Shown here in pieces: positions 22,445-34,121 of a DNA stretch of 64,000 bases. The stretch covers positions 23,746,001 to 23,810,000 of the forward strand of contig CM075101.1 in NCBI GenBank assembly GCA_037576195.1, given 5' to 3'. The translations under genes and the position numbers were made by a program. The number at the start of each line of letters is the position of its first letter. The first letter of the stretch is position 1. Source of the stretch: Phytoseiulus persimilis (taxonomy: Eukaryota; Arthropoda; Arachnida; Mesostigmata; Phytoseiidae). Below the pieces are notes generated by a model, which worked only from the letters and a program-made list of their open reading frames with translations, was not told the DNA's origin and ran no database searches.

Positions 22445-25050
22445 CTGCAAACGAGCGAAAAATTATCTGGGGCTCGGGAAAACTTCGGATAAAAACTGCG
22501 CGGCCGACCGAGGTGGGCACTCTCGGATTCCTGAGTCGGGAATTTGAGTCTGCCCTGTTCCGGAATCAAGATCGGGAGCACTGGAATCCATTCAGTGACT
22601 CATGAAGGCAGGAAAATCCGTGCTGATTCGGTTCTCCCGCGCCAACCGCGTCCGGGTGGTGGCCCGGTCACTGTATCGGGGCATTCTCATATTGTTGACT
22701 GGAGAAGGAATGCAGCAGCTTGCAACTCGACGGAAGGCTGCTCTCACGGCGTGAAAATTTGGACCCCGAATTTGCCGCGAAAACTTTGGGCGTCCCACGT
22801 TGACTGTATGCAATGCGTCTTCGAACAGCTTTGAGAAAGTGAGAGACTCCGACCGGGGAGCTCACTTTCCTCCTGCACCAAGGTTGTGGAGGAAACACTA
22901 CTTGAATTTTAAGAAAATGATTCTTTCCTGGCTCGAACATCCAAATTCAGGACTGACTTCAAGAACATCTTCGTCCTTTTTTTCCTCGATATTATTGTTC
23001 CTGTCACCTACGACTCGGTATTATCGCGTGAACATGCCGGTGGTTTCGGCATACTGCTGCTCCAGAGTTGAATCTTTCTTGAAGAAATTCGGACATATAC
23101 AACTCTACACTGATCTCCGAGTGAGGTGCGCGTAGAAGAGCTCGTTGCGGGAAGGATGTCAGGAGTCACTCGGCACTCGTTTGGGGAGAGATATCGAAAT
23201 CGAATCGACCAGAGGGACCAATCGAATTCGTCTGAGATCGTGGAGAGAGCCGATTCGGCCCCAGAAAAATAGCATACACCCGTCGGGTGTGTGTTCCCTC
23301 TTCCCAAGGATATGCTCCACGATCTCAAGTCAACCCCACGTTTTAGGCGCTACCGTGTCCGCTGGGAATACCATGTGGTTCAAAGCTATTATCCGGATCA
23401 CGATGGAATCACACGAATCTTGGGAGCACTCCGCGGGATTCCATCGTAGGAGAGTGCCTGGATATGCTACCCTCCGGAGCTGTCGTCTCCCGAGTCCGCC
23501 CTCCTATCTCTTGGCAATAAGAGGTTGGTCCTAGTGCTTCTTTGCGATCGATGTTCACGAGCCTTGCGTCCACGAATTTTGTGATCATTTGGTCGTGTCA
23601 GATTCATATTCTCGAGTTCTCAGCGCAAGAACGTCGAAGCTTCGTCGCATTGCATCAGGGCACGCAGTTATTTTTCCGATTTCCAACAGTTTTGATGAGA
23701 TTTGATTAATCAGATGGAAGACCCATAGACTGTCGAATACTGGTCCCTTCTCAGAAAGTTCCCGCCGCGAGCACGCTGGAGCTGCCGGATCACATACCGG
23801 AAGCCAACTTTTCTTAAATCGTGCAGAACCTACTCAGCTGCATGCTCCCAGCCGGTTGCAGGTGATTTTAGCACGGATCAATTGAACCGGAAGACGAATT
23901 CGAGCGCGCCTTCGATTTGAGCGCATCACAAATCGAAGCTTCACTGATCACGGCACAACTGATTCGAGCGCACTCCATTTTTAAGCATTCTACAAGAGCT
24001 AAACGTGCTCTGAGATCCGGGAGACGAGGAAAGAGTTTTTTCGTGATGATCGTCAATCCCAACTTGTGCAGAGGTTGTTCGCGCATCGATTCCGGAGTCC
24101 GAGGGCCGTAGGATACCAGCTTCGCCCCTAAGTTCTCAAAACCTCTGGACGTCAAAGATTCGCGGAGCCGATGGCTTCAATCAACGAGGAGCCGCCCGGC
24201 TCTACGGCGCCCATGTCCGCAGTACTCGGACACTGTTTCTCCTTGACGGCTGACTCGTTTTCAGACTTGCATTCCCGTGCGAGCGAAAACGAAAATTCAT
24301 AGTCTTGAAGCGATTGAGGTTGGACCCGTTACGTCCCATGAGTGAAAATGTCCACCGAAACGAGCTCCAATGTATGTTTACGTCATCGCTTTCTCCGTCA
24401 TGGTGCTAGATACGAGGAAACTATGTATATCACTCCCGCCGACCTCACTATGATGACCGATTTAGGTCGTTACACTCTTTCCTCTATGTCTGAAGATTGC
24501 TCGATAAACTCGTTGCGTCTCTGAGAAGCTCCAAGTACAGCTTTGAGCCACGGATTCCGAGTGCAGAAATTGGGTTAGAACGTCTCCAGGAGGTTTCCAA
24601 GTTTGAACCGAAACGGTGGAACAGGGCAGAGAAAGTCTCATGACCAAATTTGAGCAACACAATGAAATGAATAGAGAGTGTCTTCATCATTTTCTTCTAC
24701 TAAGCAACGCAAAGAAGGAATAGGAAAAGCCGAGAAGTGAGCGACCTTAGCAAGCTTATGGTGGCGAACAAATTCGCTCAGGGACTTCATCTACTGACTT
24801 GAGTGATCTCAAGACCATGAATTTCCGTTATCGAAAACGCGGGTCTATTCGTGACCAAAGGTGAAACTGGATCCCCTACTGCCGGTGCCCACCCATGTCC
24901 CCGAGAATCATTGCGCGCCTAGTGGAAACGTGTTTCATTTCCGATGGTATCTGCAAAGGCCGTCTCATTGTGTCAGGGTGACGTGAGGTTCTGCGGCGCG
25001 ATCGAGGTATCTAATGTGGAGTGCCGCACTCGCACGCATCAATTCACGCC
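22445..25050. other. No gene recognised
   Basis: Frames here are short, mostly start at non-ATG codons and lack convincing splice sites. I see no RNA gene and no mobile-element protein. It may be intron of a gene ending at 22220. Confidence 0.4.
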
Positions 25051-25058
25051 ATCTGAAC

Positions 25059-25786
25059 CAGCAGCGTAGCGACCCCCGGTGAACGCTTGGGGCGGAACCT
25101 CAATCTATTGCCCCTCATGGCGAAAATTTCCCGGGAGCGCGGGACAGGGATAGATAACTTTTCGGATCAATTTGGCGAGCGACAAAATGAAAACATGTCG
25201 CGTGAGTACAGTCCCAATACCTGAGGAGTGTCCTCGCACTAACAAAAACCTACGGTACCGAACATCATTTCTCGAAAGGATCACGATATGAACTGTTTTC
25301 TCGATATGGGCCACTGATGTTCCGCAAAATCATCGGCGTGATAATTCGTCAAGGTCTGAGCGATTTGCATGAGCCATCGAAAATATGTTGGGCCGATAAC
25401 CTGCCCCAGTGTTCTCGAACATTCGCTGACGCTCCAGCGGGTGGCCCTTGCTAGGGCACGACTCAACTAGCGGAGTTCGTCAAATTACGAGTGCGTAAAC
25501 GCGCTCTGATTCCACAGCGATTCCGCTGCCCGATGGACACCTCTGAGTTTTGAAGGCTTGAGGTTCATCTATCGCCTCTGCGAGTCACTTCAACTCAGAC
25601 GGTACCAAGTCCGCTAGGGGGAGATCCCGCCAATTTCAGGGCCTACGGAAGTTTCGAGACGCGAGGGAGGATTTGGCGAATGCCGTCGCCGGATTCCAGA
25701 GGGACGTGGAGATGCCCTGGGCTGGGCGGAACGCTGCCCCGGGTCCAAGGCCTTGTTGCCCCCTCCACCCCCTCGCTGCGCTACTA
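25059..25786. mobile_element. Non-autonomous hAT element (MITE), 728 bp, with 8-bp target duplication
   Basis: The left end reads CAGCAGCGTAGCGACCCCC; the reverse complement of the right end reads TAGTAGCGCAGCGAGGGGG. Both resemble the hAT-type terminus CAGTGGCGTAGCGA. The 8 bases outside are ATCTGAAC on the left (25051-25058) and ATCTGACC on the right (25787-25794), a 7/8 match, which is the 8-bp target duplication expected of hAT transposition. The inside has no transposase frame. The right end is about 260 bp upstream of the RING-H4 start codon. Confidence 0.75.
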
Positions 25787-26048
25787 ATCTGACCTTTCAG
25801 AGGCGTTCGCTCCGGGGAATTCTAAAAATCTCGAGACTCGTTGGAGGTCGCTCTCAGAGTACTCGCTCCGCGCGACTCATCAGAGATATTCTCATGACTC
25901 TTCCCGGCGATCTGGCGCGCAGGAAGTCTGACTTAAGAATGTCAACATCGGCCTTGTGAACGGAACCCGAGCAGACTTCTCTATCCTTTCGAAGTGGAAG
26001 AAGTTGTTGACCGTTCTGCGTTGCGGAAGAGCTCCACATTGGTTCAGG

Positions 26049-26816
26049 ATGCCGAGAAGGGTTTCGACCCGGAGCGAGGATCGTTCCAAAGGACCCATTC
26101 CTACGACGAGAGGAGATGAGCTTCCCGGAACTTCCGGAGGAAGTTCACCTGACGGCGGCTCGGGGAGGAGCCAGCGAGGAGCCATCATTTTACGAGGCCT
26201 CCCACGGAAATGGGATCTCGGTGAGCAGTCCGTGGTCTTGCTCACGCATCGCGACCAGTTCTTGAAGTGTTGTGGATGCAGTGCTGTCTCTTTGAAGTAC
26301 TTCAAGTTTCCGAAATGTGCGCATGTCATCTGTAGCGACTGCGTCAACTCGTCTTCAGCGAGGCCCCCGCGTGTATGCTCCTCGTGCCGAACTCGTTCGG
26401 AGGCTCAGGAACATGATCTGGCCGAAGATTTTCTTGAAGTACAGAGGATGAGGTGTGGCACGTGTGCGATCACCGGCTCGCTGGACGTCCTCAAAGGCCA
26501 CCTCCCATGTCAAGGCTCTCTGCTGGAGGGAAAGAAGCGGTCGAGCGAGCGCCACCAAAAGGCTAAAGCCCGTGCTGTCGGTATGTCTAAAGGAGCCATA
26601 CGTAGGCTGGCGAGACGCGGAGGCGTGAAGCGTATATCTGGCCTGCTCTACGACGAAGCTCGAGCTGTACTGAGAGTTTTCCTGCAGAACGTTATTCGCA
26701 ACGCGATAACTTACGCCGATTACGCGAACAGAAATACCATCCGAGGACTGGATGTCGTCCGGAGCCTGAATCTGCTCGGGAAAACATTGTATGGCTTCAA
26801 CGGCTTCCGGAAATGA
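26049..26816 (+). CDS. RING finger - histone H4 fold fusion protein, 255 residues
   Basis: An intronless frame runs from ATG 26049 to TGA 26814-26816, with open frame 93 bp further upstream. Residues 74-113 fit a C3HC4 RING exactly: C74-x2-C77-x12-C90-x-H92-x2-C95-x2-C98-x11-C110-x2-C113. Residues 136-154 form a second metal-binding motif (C-x2-C-x11-H-x2-C) like the zinc finger that follows RING in TRAF/SIAH-type ligases. From residue 168 to 252 the protein is a histone H4 fold: RHQK matches the H4 R17-H18-R19-K20 segment, [16 protein letters not shown] is identical to H4 33-48, and it ends TLYGFNG. By eye 48 of 75 positions match canonical H4 from G28 to G102. The H4 N-terminal tail (residues 1-15) is absent and K16 is Glu. 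RING domains recruit E2 enzymes, so an E3 ligase tethered through a histone fold is the natural inference. A cag just before the ATG could instead mark an upstream exon. Expression is unproven. Confidence 0.85.
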   Translation: MPRRVSTRSEDRSKGPIPTTRGDELPGTSGGSSPDGGSGRSQRGAIILRGLPRKWDLGEQSVVLLTHRDQFLKCCGCSAVSLKYFKFPKCAHVICSDCVNSSSARPPRVCSSCRTRSEAQEHDLAEDFLEVQRMRCGTCAITGSLDVLKGHLPCQGSLLEGKKRSSERHQKAKARAVGMSKGAIRRLARRGGVKRISGLLYDEARAVLRVFLQNVIRNAITYADYANRNTIRGLDVVRSLNLLGKTLYGFNGFRK

Positions 26817-28946
26817 GCCCTCGCTAGATCAAGCTTTTCGGAATGACTTCACGCATCGATGCGTCTGGGAGCACCGTCAATAATGTTCTATCCGCTGTTT
26901 CAAGAGTTGCACGAACCTCTCCAGCGTATCTAGGATCCGCATTCTCAAATATCAGTAAAACATGGCATCTCTTGCACCGCCTGGAGCCAATACAGTCGCA
27001 TGGTTATGCGACAGGAGTGCAATGAATCCGCACCAGATGTATCTACATACTGAGAGGGGAAACCAATAAGTTGTTGGATACGATTCGCGTGGTCAGACGA
27101 GCTAATGCGAATGGTGTTCGATGGAGGATCTTCATTCTTCAATCCATGTTATTCCAATGTGTATTCAGTCTATGTTTCACAGCCGTAGCCGTCATTCAGT
27201 GATCAACGTGAATAAATCTTGGCTCCCGCTGAACTGTTCGTGTCGACTTGCATGAGGCCTCGAGCCGACGGCATGGAGCTGACTGTGATCCTATCTCTTT
27301 CTCCGAGAGTCCATCGAATGATGTCATCCGGATGTTAGTGTGTACGTAAACGAGGTATTTCACCAGACTGGCAGATATTCACGGGGGACCTTTGGACCGT
27401 AAGTGTCCCTGAGCTGATCACCTCCCGATGGAATCAGATTGTTACACTCAGCTGTCCTCGGAACTTCCCGGACACCTCTCTGTGGCTGGGGTTGCTCCGT
27501 TCCCCGAATTTTGGTCACCTCGTCTGCGGCCCGATAGTTGAACTAGTTCTTAGGTTATTCAAGCTCAGGCTGTTCGAGGGTCAGCCCATTCGGAGCATTT
27601 CAGAATCTCTTACGGGATTCCGAATACGTGATACGGTGACACCAAACCTGGACTAATAATTAGAGCTTCGAAGCTCAGGCATTCATCATTTCATACCTCT
27701 CATCTATGCACGAAGAGAAATGAGTCTCTGATGGCTGAGTTGATCAGTTTTCGTGGGAAAAAGACACAATTCATCAATCTTCACATTCATCCATCCATGC
27801 ATCCATGGATTGATGGCTGATGATTGATGGATAATGCCTGAACTTCCAAGCTCTGCGAACAATCTACTTTTGGAGCCGAATTTTCATTGAATGTGGATAG
27901 GGTGCCCTAGACGAGCTCGTGGCATTTCGAGAGGCCCAATAGCTCATCCACTCAAACTTCGTGGTCAATCACCAGCTCCTCTCAAGCCTGTCAACGACTA
28001 CCCACTCGTATCCTTGATTTCATACACGCACGAGAGTTCGCCCCGACCCGATTCTCACCGTCGCACGCGCACAGGGCTACCTCAGACAGAAGAAGACTAA
28101 CGTACGTATGGGGACAGAGATGACAACATCACGGGTTCAAGCTGCCCCAAGGTCCTGTACTTGTGAACATTTCTCTCCCTTTGCGATGGAACAGGCATTC
28201 CGCGTTTCAATCAAGTCTCACAGGGAATATTTTGCCAGCCATGATGAAAAGGGCAGTGAGTTCAACGCCTCAACAATTGCTTTCTCGAGCATGCCTCAAC
28301 CGAAGGAGCTTGTTTAGAATGAGTTTTTCTCCGCCATTGGGGGCAGGCCTTGAGGCAGAGTCCTGTCGAGATATGAACAATGACCCACTCACTCGGAATG
28401 AATCGCAACCACGAAAGACCGGTGGTCGAGTGAGACCTGGCGCGTGAAGGTTCAAGAAAGGGGTTTTTAGTTGGCCCACCAGCGGCTCGCCTCTGTTCAT
28501 GGCCTTTTTGTGCATTTTATGGGTATTTTATGGGTGCCTGTATTGTTCTATCGGGTGCTTCCCTCACAGAAGACTGCCGATCCCGCTCGCCGTGGTTGGT
28601 ATCATTTCATGTCTGACAGCTTCTCGGTACGCGTCGAGTCCTCTCGGGTAAGTCTCTGGCTGCTATGTCGGACGGAGCCTTGACCCCTCGACCGAATATC
28701 CTCCACGGGACTCGCATTTTCCAGCTTTGAGACCATGATTCACACGTTCATGATGGAAGCCACCTTAGCATCTTATATGTGATGAATCTCGATCTAGCCC
28801 CGGGGGCGAGCGAAGATGGAATGTCTCATGGCTGTCGGCCCTCCAAGGTCGTAAGGTCCCGCGTTCCCGAGCGCATCCCATATGCGATCGGCGCAATCGT
28901 GATCGTTGGTGCCACGAGCTATTTCAAAGGAATAATATCTACGCAC
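26817..28946. other. No gene recognised; short simple repeat
   Basis: Downstream of the RING-H4 gene I find neither a histone-type 3' stem-loop nor a close AATAAA (the nearest is near 27208). A short run of CATC/TGAT-rich simple sequence lies at about 27780-27835. ORFs are short and lack splice support. Confidence 0.4.
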
Positions 28947-29085
28947 CTTGGTCCGCTTAGAGGAGAAGGCGTCGTCGTCTTCCAGGAGGCGACGGGAGAG
29001 CCGAGATGTCGAGTCATCATCTAGGGCCCTGGCACCATGAAAACGCGGGAGAAGATTAGAGCCTGAATGCGCTTCGGCGACCATT
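28947..29085 (-). CDS. Probable internal exon, Asp/Ser/Arg-rich, gene unidentified
   Basis: A 139-nt frame lies between an acceptor (aacccctcag) and a strong donor (AAG|gtgcgt at 28946), phase 2 in and 0 out. The peptide holds runs such as ARALDDDSTSRLSRRLLEDD and ends SSKRTK. No domain is recognised. It resembles in composition the exons at 29321-29609 and 34.1-35.0 kb, so it may belong to the same minus-strand gene. Confidence 0.4.
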
Positions 29086-29320
29086 CTGAGGGGTTGTTGA
29101 CGAGTTTGTTAGAGTTAACGTTCCTCTCACCTTCTGGCGGCTCCGAAGGAATCATCCTCGGAAGACAGACGAGTCGAGTGCCTTGTCGTTGAAAAAGCTT
29201 TTCCGAGAACGGTCAGATGTTAGAAACCAGTAGAATTGGATATGAGCTTCGAGGATAAAGCTTCCTCGAAACTTCCATGATTCCGAATCTCTCATAACTG
29301 CTAATGAGCTCAATACGTAC

Positions 29321-29609
29321 TGCTAATTTCGGGTTCATTGTCGCCCATAGTCGTTCGAGAGGTTATTCGTGTGGAGCGTGACACCGATGAAGACGAAATC
29401 TCCGAGTCGTCCAAACCGCTTCGGAATGTCGAGCGTCTAGTCGACGAGTTCGAATCATCTATAAATTGAAGTTCGTTGTACGCGACCGTATGCTCGTCTG
29501 TCATGGCAGAGTGGGGGAAATATCCGACCGATCCGTTTACCTTCTCCAGTGCTGCTGTATCTGAACGAACTTGAAGTATACCGGTGTCCCGACATCTGGA
29601 TGGTATATC
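29321..29609 (-). CDS. Two probable exons, Ser/Thr/Asp-rich, gene unidentified
   Basis: Exons 29541-29609 (69 nt) and 29321-29497 (177 nt) are both phase 1-1 and join cleanly as GE-D-EHTVAYNELQF. The first follows a gtcgttccag acceptor and ends at gtaaac; the second follows catgacag and ends at gtacgt. The second encodes FIDDSNSSTRRSTFRSGLDD and then a Ser/Thr-rich stretch. I recognise no fold. The donor phase does not fit the exon at 28947-29085 directly, so another exon may lie between. Confidence 0.4.
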
Positions 29610-32523
29610 CTGGAACGACCTGCCCCGGAGACGGAGGCACTGCTTCCTGCAATCACGAATTTCAAGATAGGTTCAGTGTCGATTCAGGAGCAGTCAAGCC
29701 AGGTTCGGTTGCGTCGCTCGGATGTCGCCGGCGATTTTCTCGATCGGATCATCAGTGATTTTGCAGCGATTGCGAGCAGCACTTGAATCAGCTAAGCGCG
29801 GGATCATTGACATTCACCGGACCCTTGGGGCCTTGACCTTTTGATCCGCATTTCTGTTCAAAAAACCAGCGAGTAACTCAAGAAGTTCCTGTCATAGCTC
29901 TCAATTTCTCGTACGGCTGTCCTGTAGTTCGAAGAGTTGAAAGACACGACTCAGATCGCGGAAATCGTTTGCTTGAACTCCCGATTTCTTCCCCGAAGGA
30001 GAGGTTACAAATGTCGTGTAGGAAACACGAAAATGTCAGAAGTACATGAGGGGGGGGGGCAACACCGAACCCGTATCGCGCCCCTGTCCCCTTGACTCAC
30101 TTTCGGTGTCGGTGTCGCTTAATATGTCGCGCGGATGTGGCGGTGAAGCTCGCCTACGAAATCATGACGTAAACATCCAAGAATAGCACCTATCTCCCGC
30201 CCTCGGCCGCGAAAGCAGCGAGAGTTTTCATTAACGTTCCGATGATGCTCCTCTCCGTGATTTTGAGGTCCACGAAGCCCTTAATAGTCAGAGATACCTA
30301 GACGGCGGATTCCGCAATGCCCGATGCGGTCCGAGCAGGAAAGATACCATGGTGCTAGCGATCCCTGCCCCAACGCCTAACCCGAAACCTGGATTTTCTC
30401 CCTGGGAATGTTAGACCCAGATAACGTTCCGATCATCGCGCACGATCTCGAGCAGAGGTTTATGTCGCGATCGTTCTCTAGCCTTTTTCACATGCTCGTT
30501 TCCCCACAGACTCTCAACGCCTCTATGCGACGATGTTCACGAAGGTGATTCGGGAAACCGTATAGGGCCATAGGCCAAGGACGGTTATGTAGCGTGCACC
30601 CAAGAGGGCATCTCACATACGCTGTCTTATAAGAGCGGGCAGAAACCTGAGCGTCTGCGAGCCGGGAAACACAATGCTTTCGTAGTTTTTCAGAGTCCTC
30701 CGAATCAGCAGATCACAGCACATCGTTTGTAACGGCACTTTGATAAAGCTCGTCTCTCCCCATCTGCCAGAGTTGGATGGTCGTCCCTGCTCTGAACAAC
30801 CTTCGAAGTCGCGCTTCCAATTCCAAGCGACCCTATAAGCGCGGTATTAGATGGCACAATAAGTCCCCGAACCAGAGCATCAGTCACTCGTGTTCTCGAA
30901 AACAGCGTTCTGCGACGAAGAGCTGACGATTGCAACCGCTGAAGCTCATCCTGCCGGTGGGCTACATCGAAGGGTTCCACTCTGATCACTGGGTCTAAAT
31001 GCCGAGAACGTGACAAGAGGAAGATTTCAGCTAGAAACCAAACCAGGAATACAATGAAACTACGAACAGGTCACCATATAGCTGTGCTGAATGTTTATGA
31101 AGTTGTAAAGGACACGATGATGCAAAGAGTCAGCGCGGTGAAGAATAAACATAGGAGACGGCGTTCTTGGCGAAGCCAGATTAGAAGCCAAAACTCAGCG
31201 GCCCCTTCATACCTAACGTGTAGGATGTACCTCACCGAGCATTCGAAGGCTGCTCTGGAGTGATGCGAAAGAATTCCCGCCGCTAACCAAGTTTCGGAGC
31301 ATCACCAAAATTCGGGAACAAAGTATCATGGACTTCAGGCTTCACGCCATGCTTGAGGGACCATGAGGATTGGAATGAAACAGCTATGCGTCAGATCGGA
31401 GCTTACAATCAGCTCGCTACGGTGGAAACAATTCGAGATATCTTTTTCGATGCACCGACGGCGATTTGGTGCGTGGAATCCGACACTTGGGCTAGTTGTG
31501 GCCGATAGAACAGAAGAAGGTTTTGATACCAATTTACTGTTGTGAAAAGTAATTAGAAACCTGGGTGAGGTACTGGACGAAGCACTGTCATCCTTCGGAA
31601 GGCACAATATCCAATCCTGACGCAGGAGTACCGCACACCCGCGCACAGTTACACAAGATCACAACCACCTGCATAGTTGACCTCCAAATATCATTTCAGC
31701 ACAGCGTTCAGATGAGTCCTACCTCCTTTGGACACTTGGATGGTCGGCGGGTGGAAGCTCCTTAGCGCCCCCTGAGAACCACTTGGTGAATAGACCGGCG
31801 CACACGCCAGGAAATCCTTCCGATCAACCGATAAATGGATGGATGGTCGCTCGCTTGGTTGAATAGTCCTAGCTGTACCGGACTAGACCTAGCTAGTTCT
31901 CTGCGCTCTGCGGGGACAAGCCTGGCCCGGATGCCAACCGAACACCAGGACTGAGCTACGACCAAAACACAGAGAGTACCGCCACCTTGCGGACCCGGAA
32001 TATAGGCCAGAGCCCGTGGGTCTGCGGCAGGAATCAGCAGCAGCAGCAGCCCTAAGACTGCAGAGATGCTACTACGGCTGTTAGATGGTTGCCCGCAGAA
32101 AGACCAGTTCTCTATTTTCGGAGGTTCCTCCGGAGAAGTCTGTCTGTCGGCGGTAGGCCGGCCGGCCGGCCGCGCGCTTGGTCGGTCTGTCGTCTAGCGT
32201 GCAAAAAAGACCAGAGGTCCGACCGGCAGGGCGACCAATGGTCCGCGTGATCTCTGCCACACCTCTCGTCCATATTGTTCGTGCGTTCTTTTTTTCAAGT
32301 TTGCGCGCAATGATGTCTCCTTGTAAATATATATATGTCCTACAAAGCCAACCAAACCCAACAAAATTAGTACTACAAGCGAACGTTATTGTGTCATCGG
32401 GTGTGAACGATTGTGAAACGCCAGTTGAGTCATCTTTCGCGGTGACTTTCACAAAAGACGAGTTTTCGCTTACGATCGACTCAGCAGTTCCTTGATCACA
32501 CACGGAGAAAGAACTCCACTCAG
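29610..32523. other. No gene recognised; short low-complexity tracts
   Basis: There is a G-tract of about 10 bases near 30050, a short CAG repeat near 32036-32050, and a GGCC repeat near 32158-32172. Frames on both strands at 32081-32503 overlap each other and neither has convincing support. No RNA gene or element is seen. Confidence 0.4.
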
Positions 32524-32911
32524 GGTGCTGGTGAATCTCCTCGTGGACATCGCTTTATGGAAAAAGCATCAGACAGAACTAAGCTGGATATACAAAGTCG
32601 CTCGCTCAACAATACCAATCAAGGACGGGATTGCGGAACAACTCGTTCCGCAGTTCTCGATGTTCAGCTTCTTCCATCCGCAGGGCCCGAGCAGGAAATA
32701 TTTAGACAAAGCTACATGGATATTCCGCTTCGGTTCCCTTGCTGAAGCAAAACTCTCCGTTTACTATCTGGGTGTTTTTCCAGAAGATGCTCAGCCCGAC
32801 GGAGTGGTGACTAAGCCGAGGAGACTCCTACGCGTATGTAGCGACTCGGAGAGGGCCTTTTTCAGCGGCTCGAATTCCTCCGACTATCTGAAGTACCCTG
32901 AAATACTGCAG
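32524..32911 (+). CDS. Possible exon of an unidentified plus-strand gene
   Basis: An open frame of about 129 codons lies between an acceptor-like ctccactcag and a weak donor CTGCAG|gttgcg. The peptide (VNLLVDIALWKKHQTELSWI, then FSFFHPQGPSRKYLDKATWI) has globular composition with hydrophobic clusters, but I know no family for it. No partner exon was found, so it could be chance or transposon-derived. Confidence 0.25.
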
Positions 32912-34121
32912 GTTGCGATCCTTTTTTTCTCATTTTAACGGTATCTGACAAGCTCATTCCTCTGATAACCATCTGAGAAGATTGTTATGTGATCCGATTT
33001 TTCGAAGAACAAAAAGGAAAAAAAAAGGTTCGTTATCTGCGGAATTTCGAGGCACCAATATGAGCCAGGCAGCACAAATGTCGGGGTCTATCTCTGGGTC
33101 CGGACGAGAGCTACGAGTTCCCGAAGATTCTCTGACCGTGAAATAGCTCGATGAGGTCGCCTAGGTCGGTCATTGCGATGATTTCGGAATGATTTCGAGG
33201 ATTTCATTGCGATGCCGGAATCAGAGTTGAATGAAGGTTCCGCGATGGAGATTCGGCTGCGAGCTGAAGAATCTCGACACAGCAGAACCTGAGGGTCCGG
33301 AAGGAATGGTACTATCCGGGTGTGCCCCGGATCATCAGGCCACGACAAAGCATTCCAACACCAGCGTGTGAAGTTGGGAAGCTTGATGGGCCTCGGTTTG
33401 GCACGGGCTGAATAGAGGATGTTTTTCCTGAGTTCCAGTGCCCCCGGGGTCCGCCGTGGCGGCGTGCATTCACGCTGCCGAGTTGATTTTCGGTGATTAG
33501 GTACACCAAAACCAGAGCGTTCCGATAAGAATCAATGAATCACGGATATCAGGCTCATCATTATCGACCTCCCGTCGTCCAAAGAGACTCCTGTTCGGTC
33601 GTGACGGGAGTGAGCTTGGATGTTGCAGCTAACCGCTGTGGAGCGGCCGCTAAGCCCGCTCCTGTCGGACCCTATTATAGTCGTTCTGAAGATCCTCATG
33701 GACAGAACTCACGAAAGCAACAGAAAACGCGATCTTTCGTGACACTGCTTGATGTTCCAGAACATCTTTGTTCGGGAATGAATTTGTGATCGGTTTACAC
33801 TGTTCACATCCAGCTATGTTTCTGATATCGTCGAACCCAAATGCCGAAGGAAACATGAGCCTGAATCTGAAGCCTGGGACGCAATACCAACAACTCCACT
33901 TCATGTCCAGATTGGGTTCCGAATCGGCTCCCAAGATAATCCCCGACGAAAGTGGGTATCGACAGAGGCTTCCCAGGGGATCATGTATGGATGACACGAC
34001 AAGGGGCGCCCTGGTCGATTTTGCTTCACAGTGTTTGGCTTTCCCAGGTGCGTCTTTGCACGAGAGTTTTCCATGATAAGTGAGTTTTGCCTGGATTCCG
34101 ACAGCTCTCAATTCGACTCAC

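Noticed and set aside
26850-26865. Perfect palindrome acgcatcgatgcgt after the RING-H4 stop, considered as a histone 3' stem-loop
   Set aside because: It lacks the GGYYYTTHTNARRRCC histone consensus and has no loop; a chance palindrome is likelier.
32081-32503. Overlapping open frames on both strands
   Set aside because: Neither has an ATG in good context, a domain or splice partners; each could be the shadow of the other.
33711-34121. Minus-strand frame with Cys-rich peptide next to the acidic exon at 34122
   Set aside because: Joining it to the 34122-34226 exon needs an intron of about 31 bp, which is too short to be credible; the opposite strand is open too.
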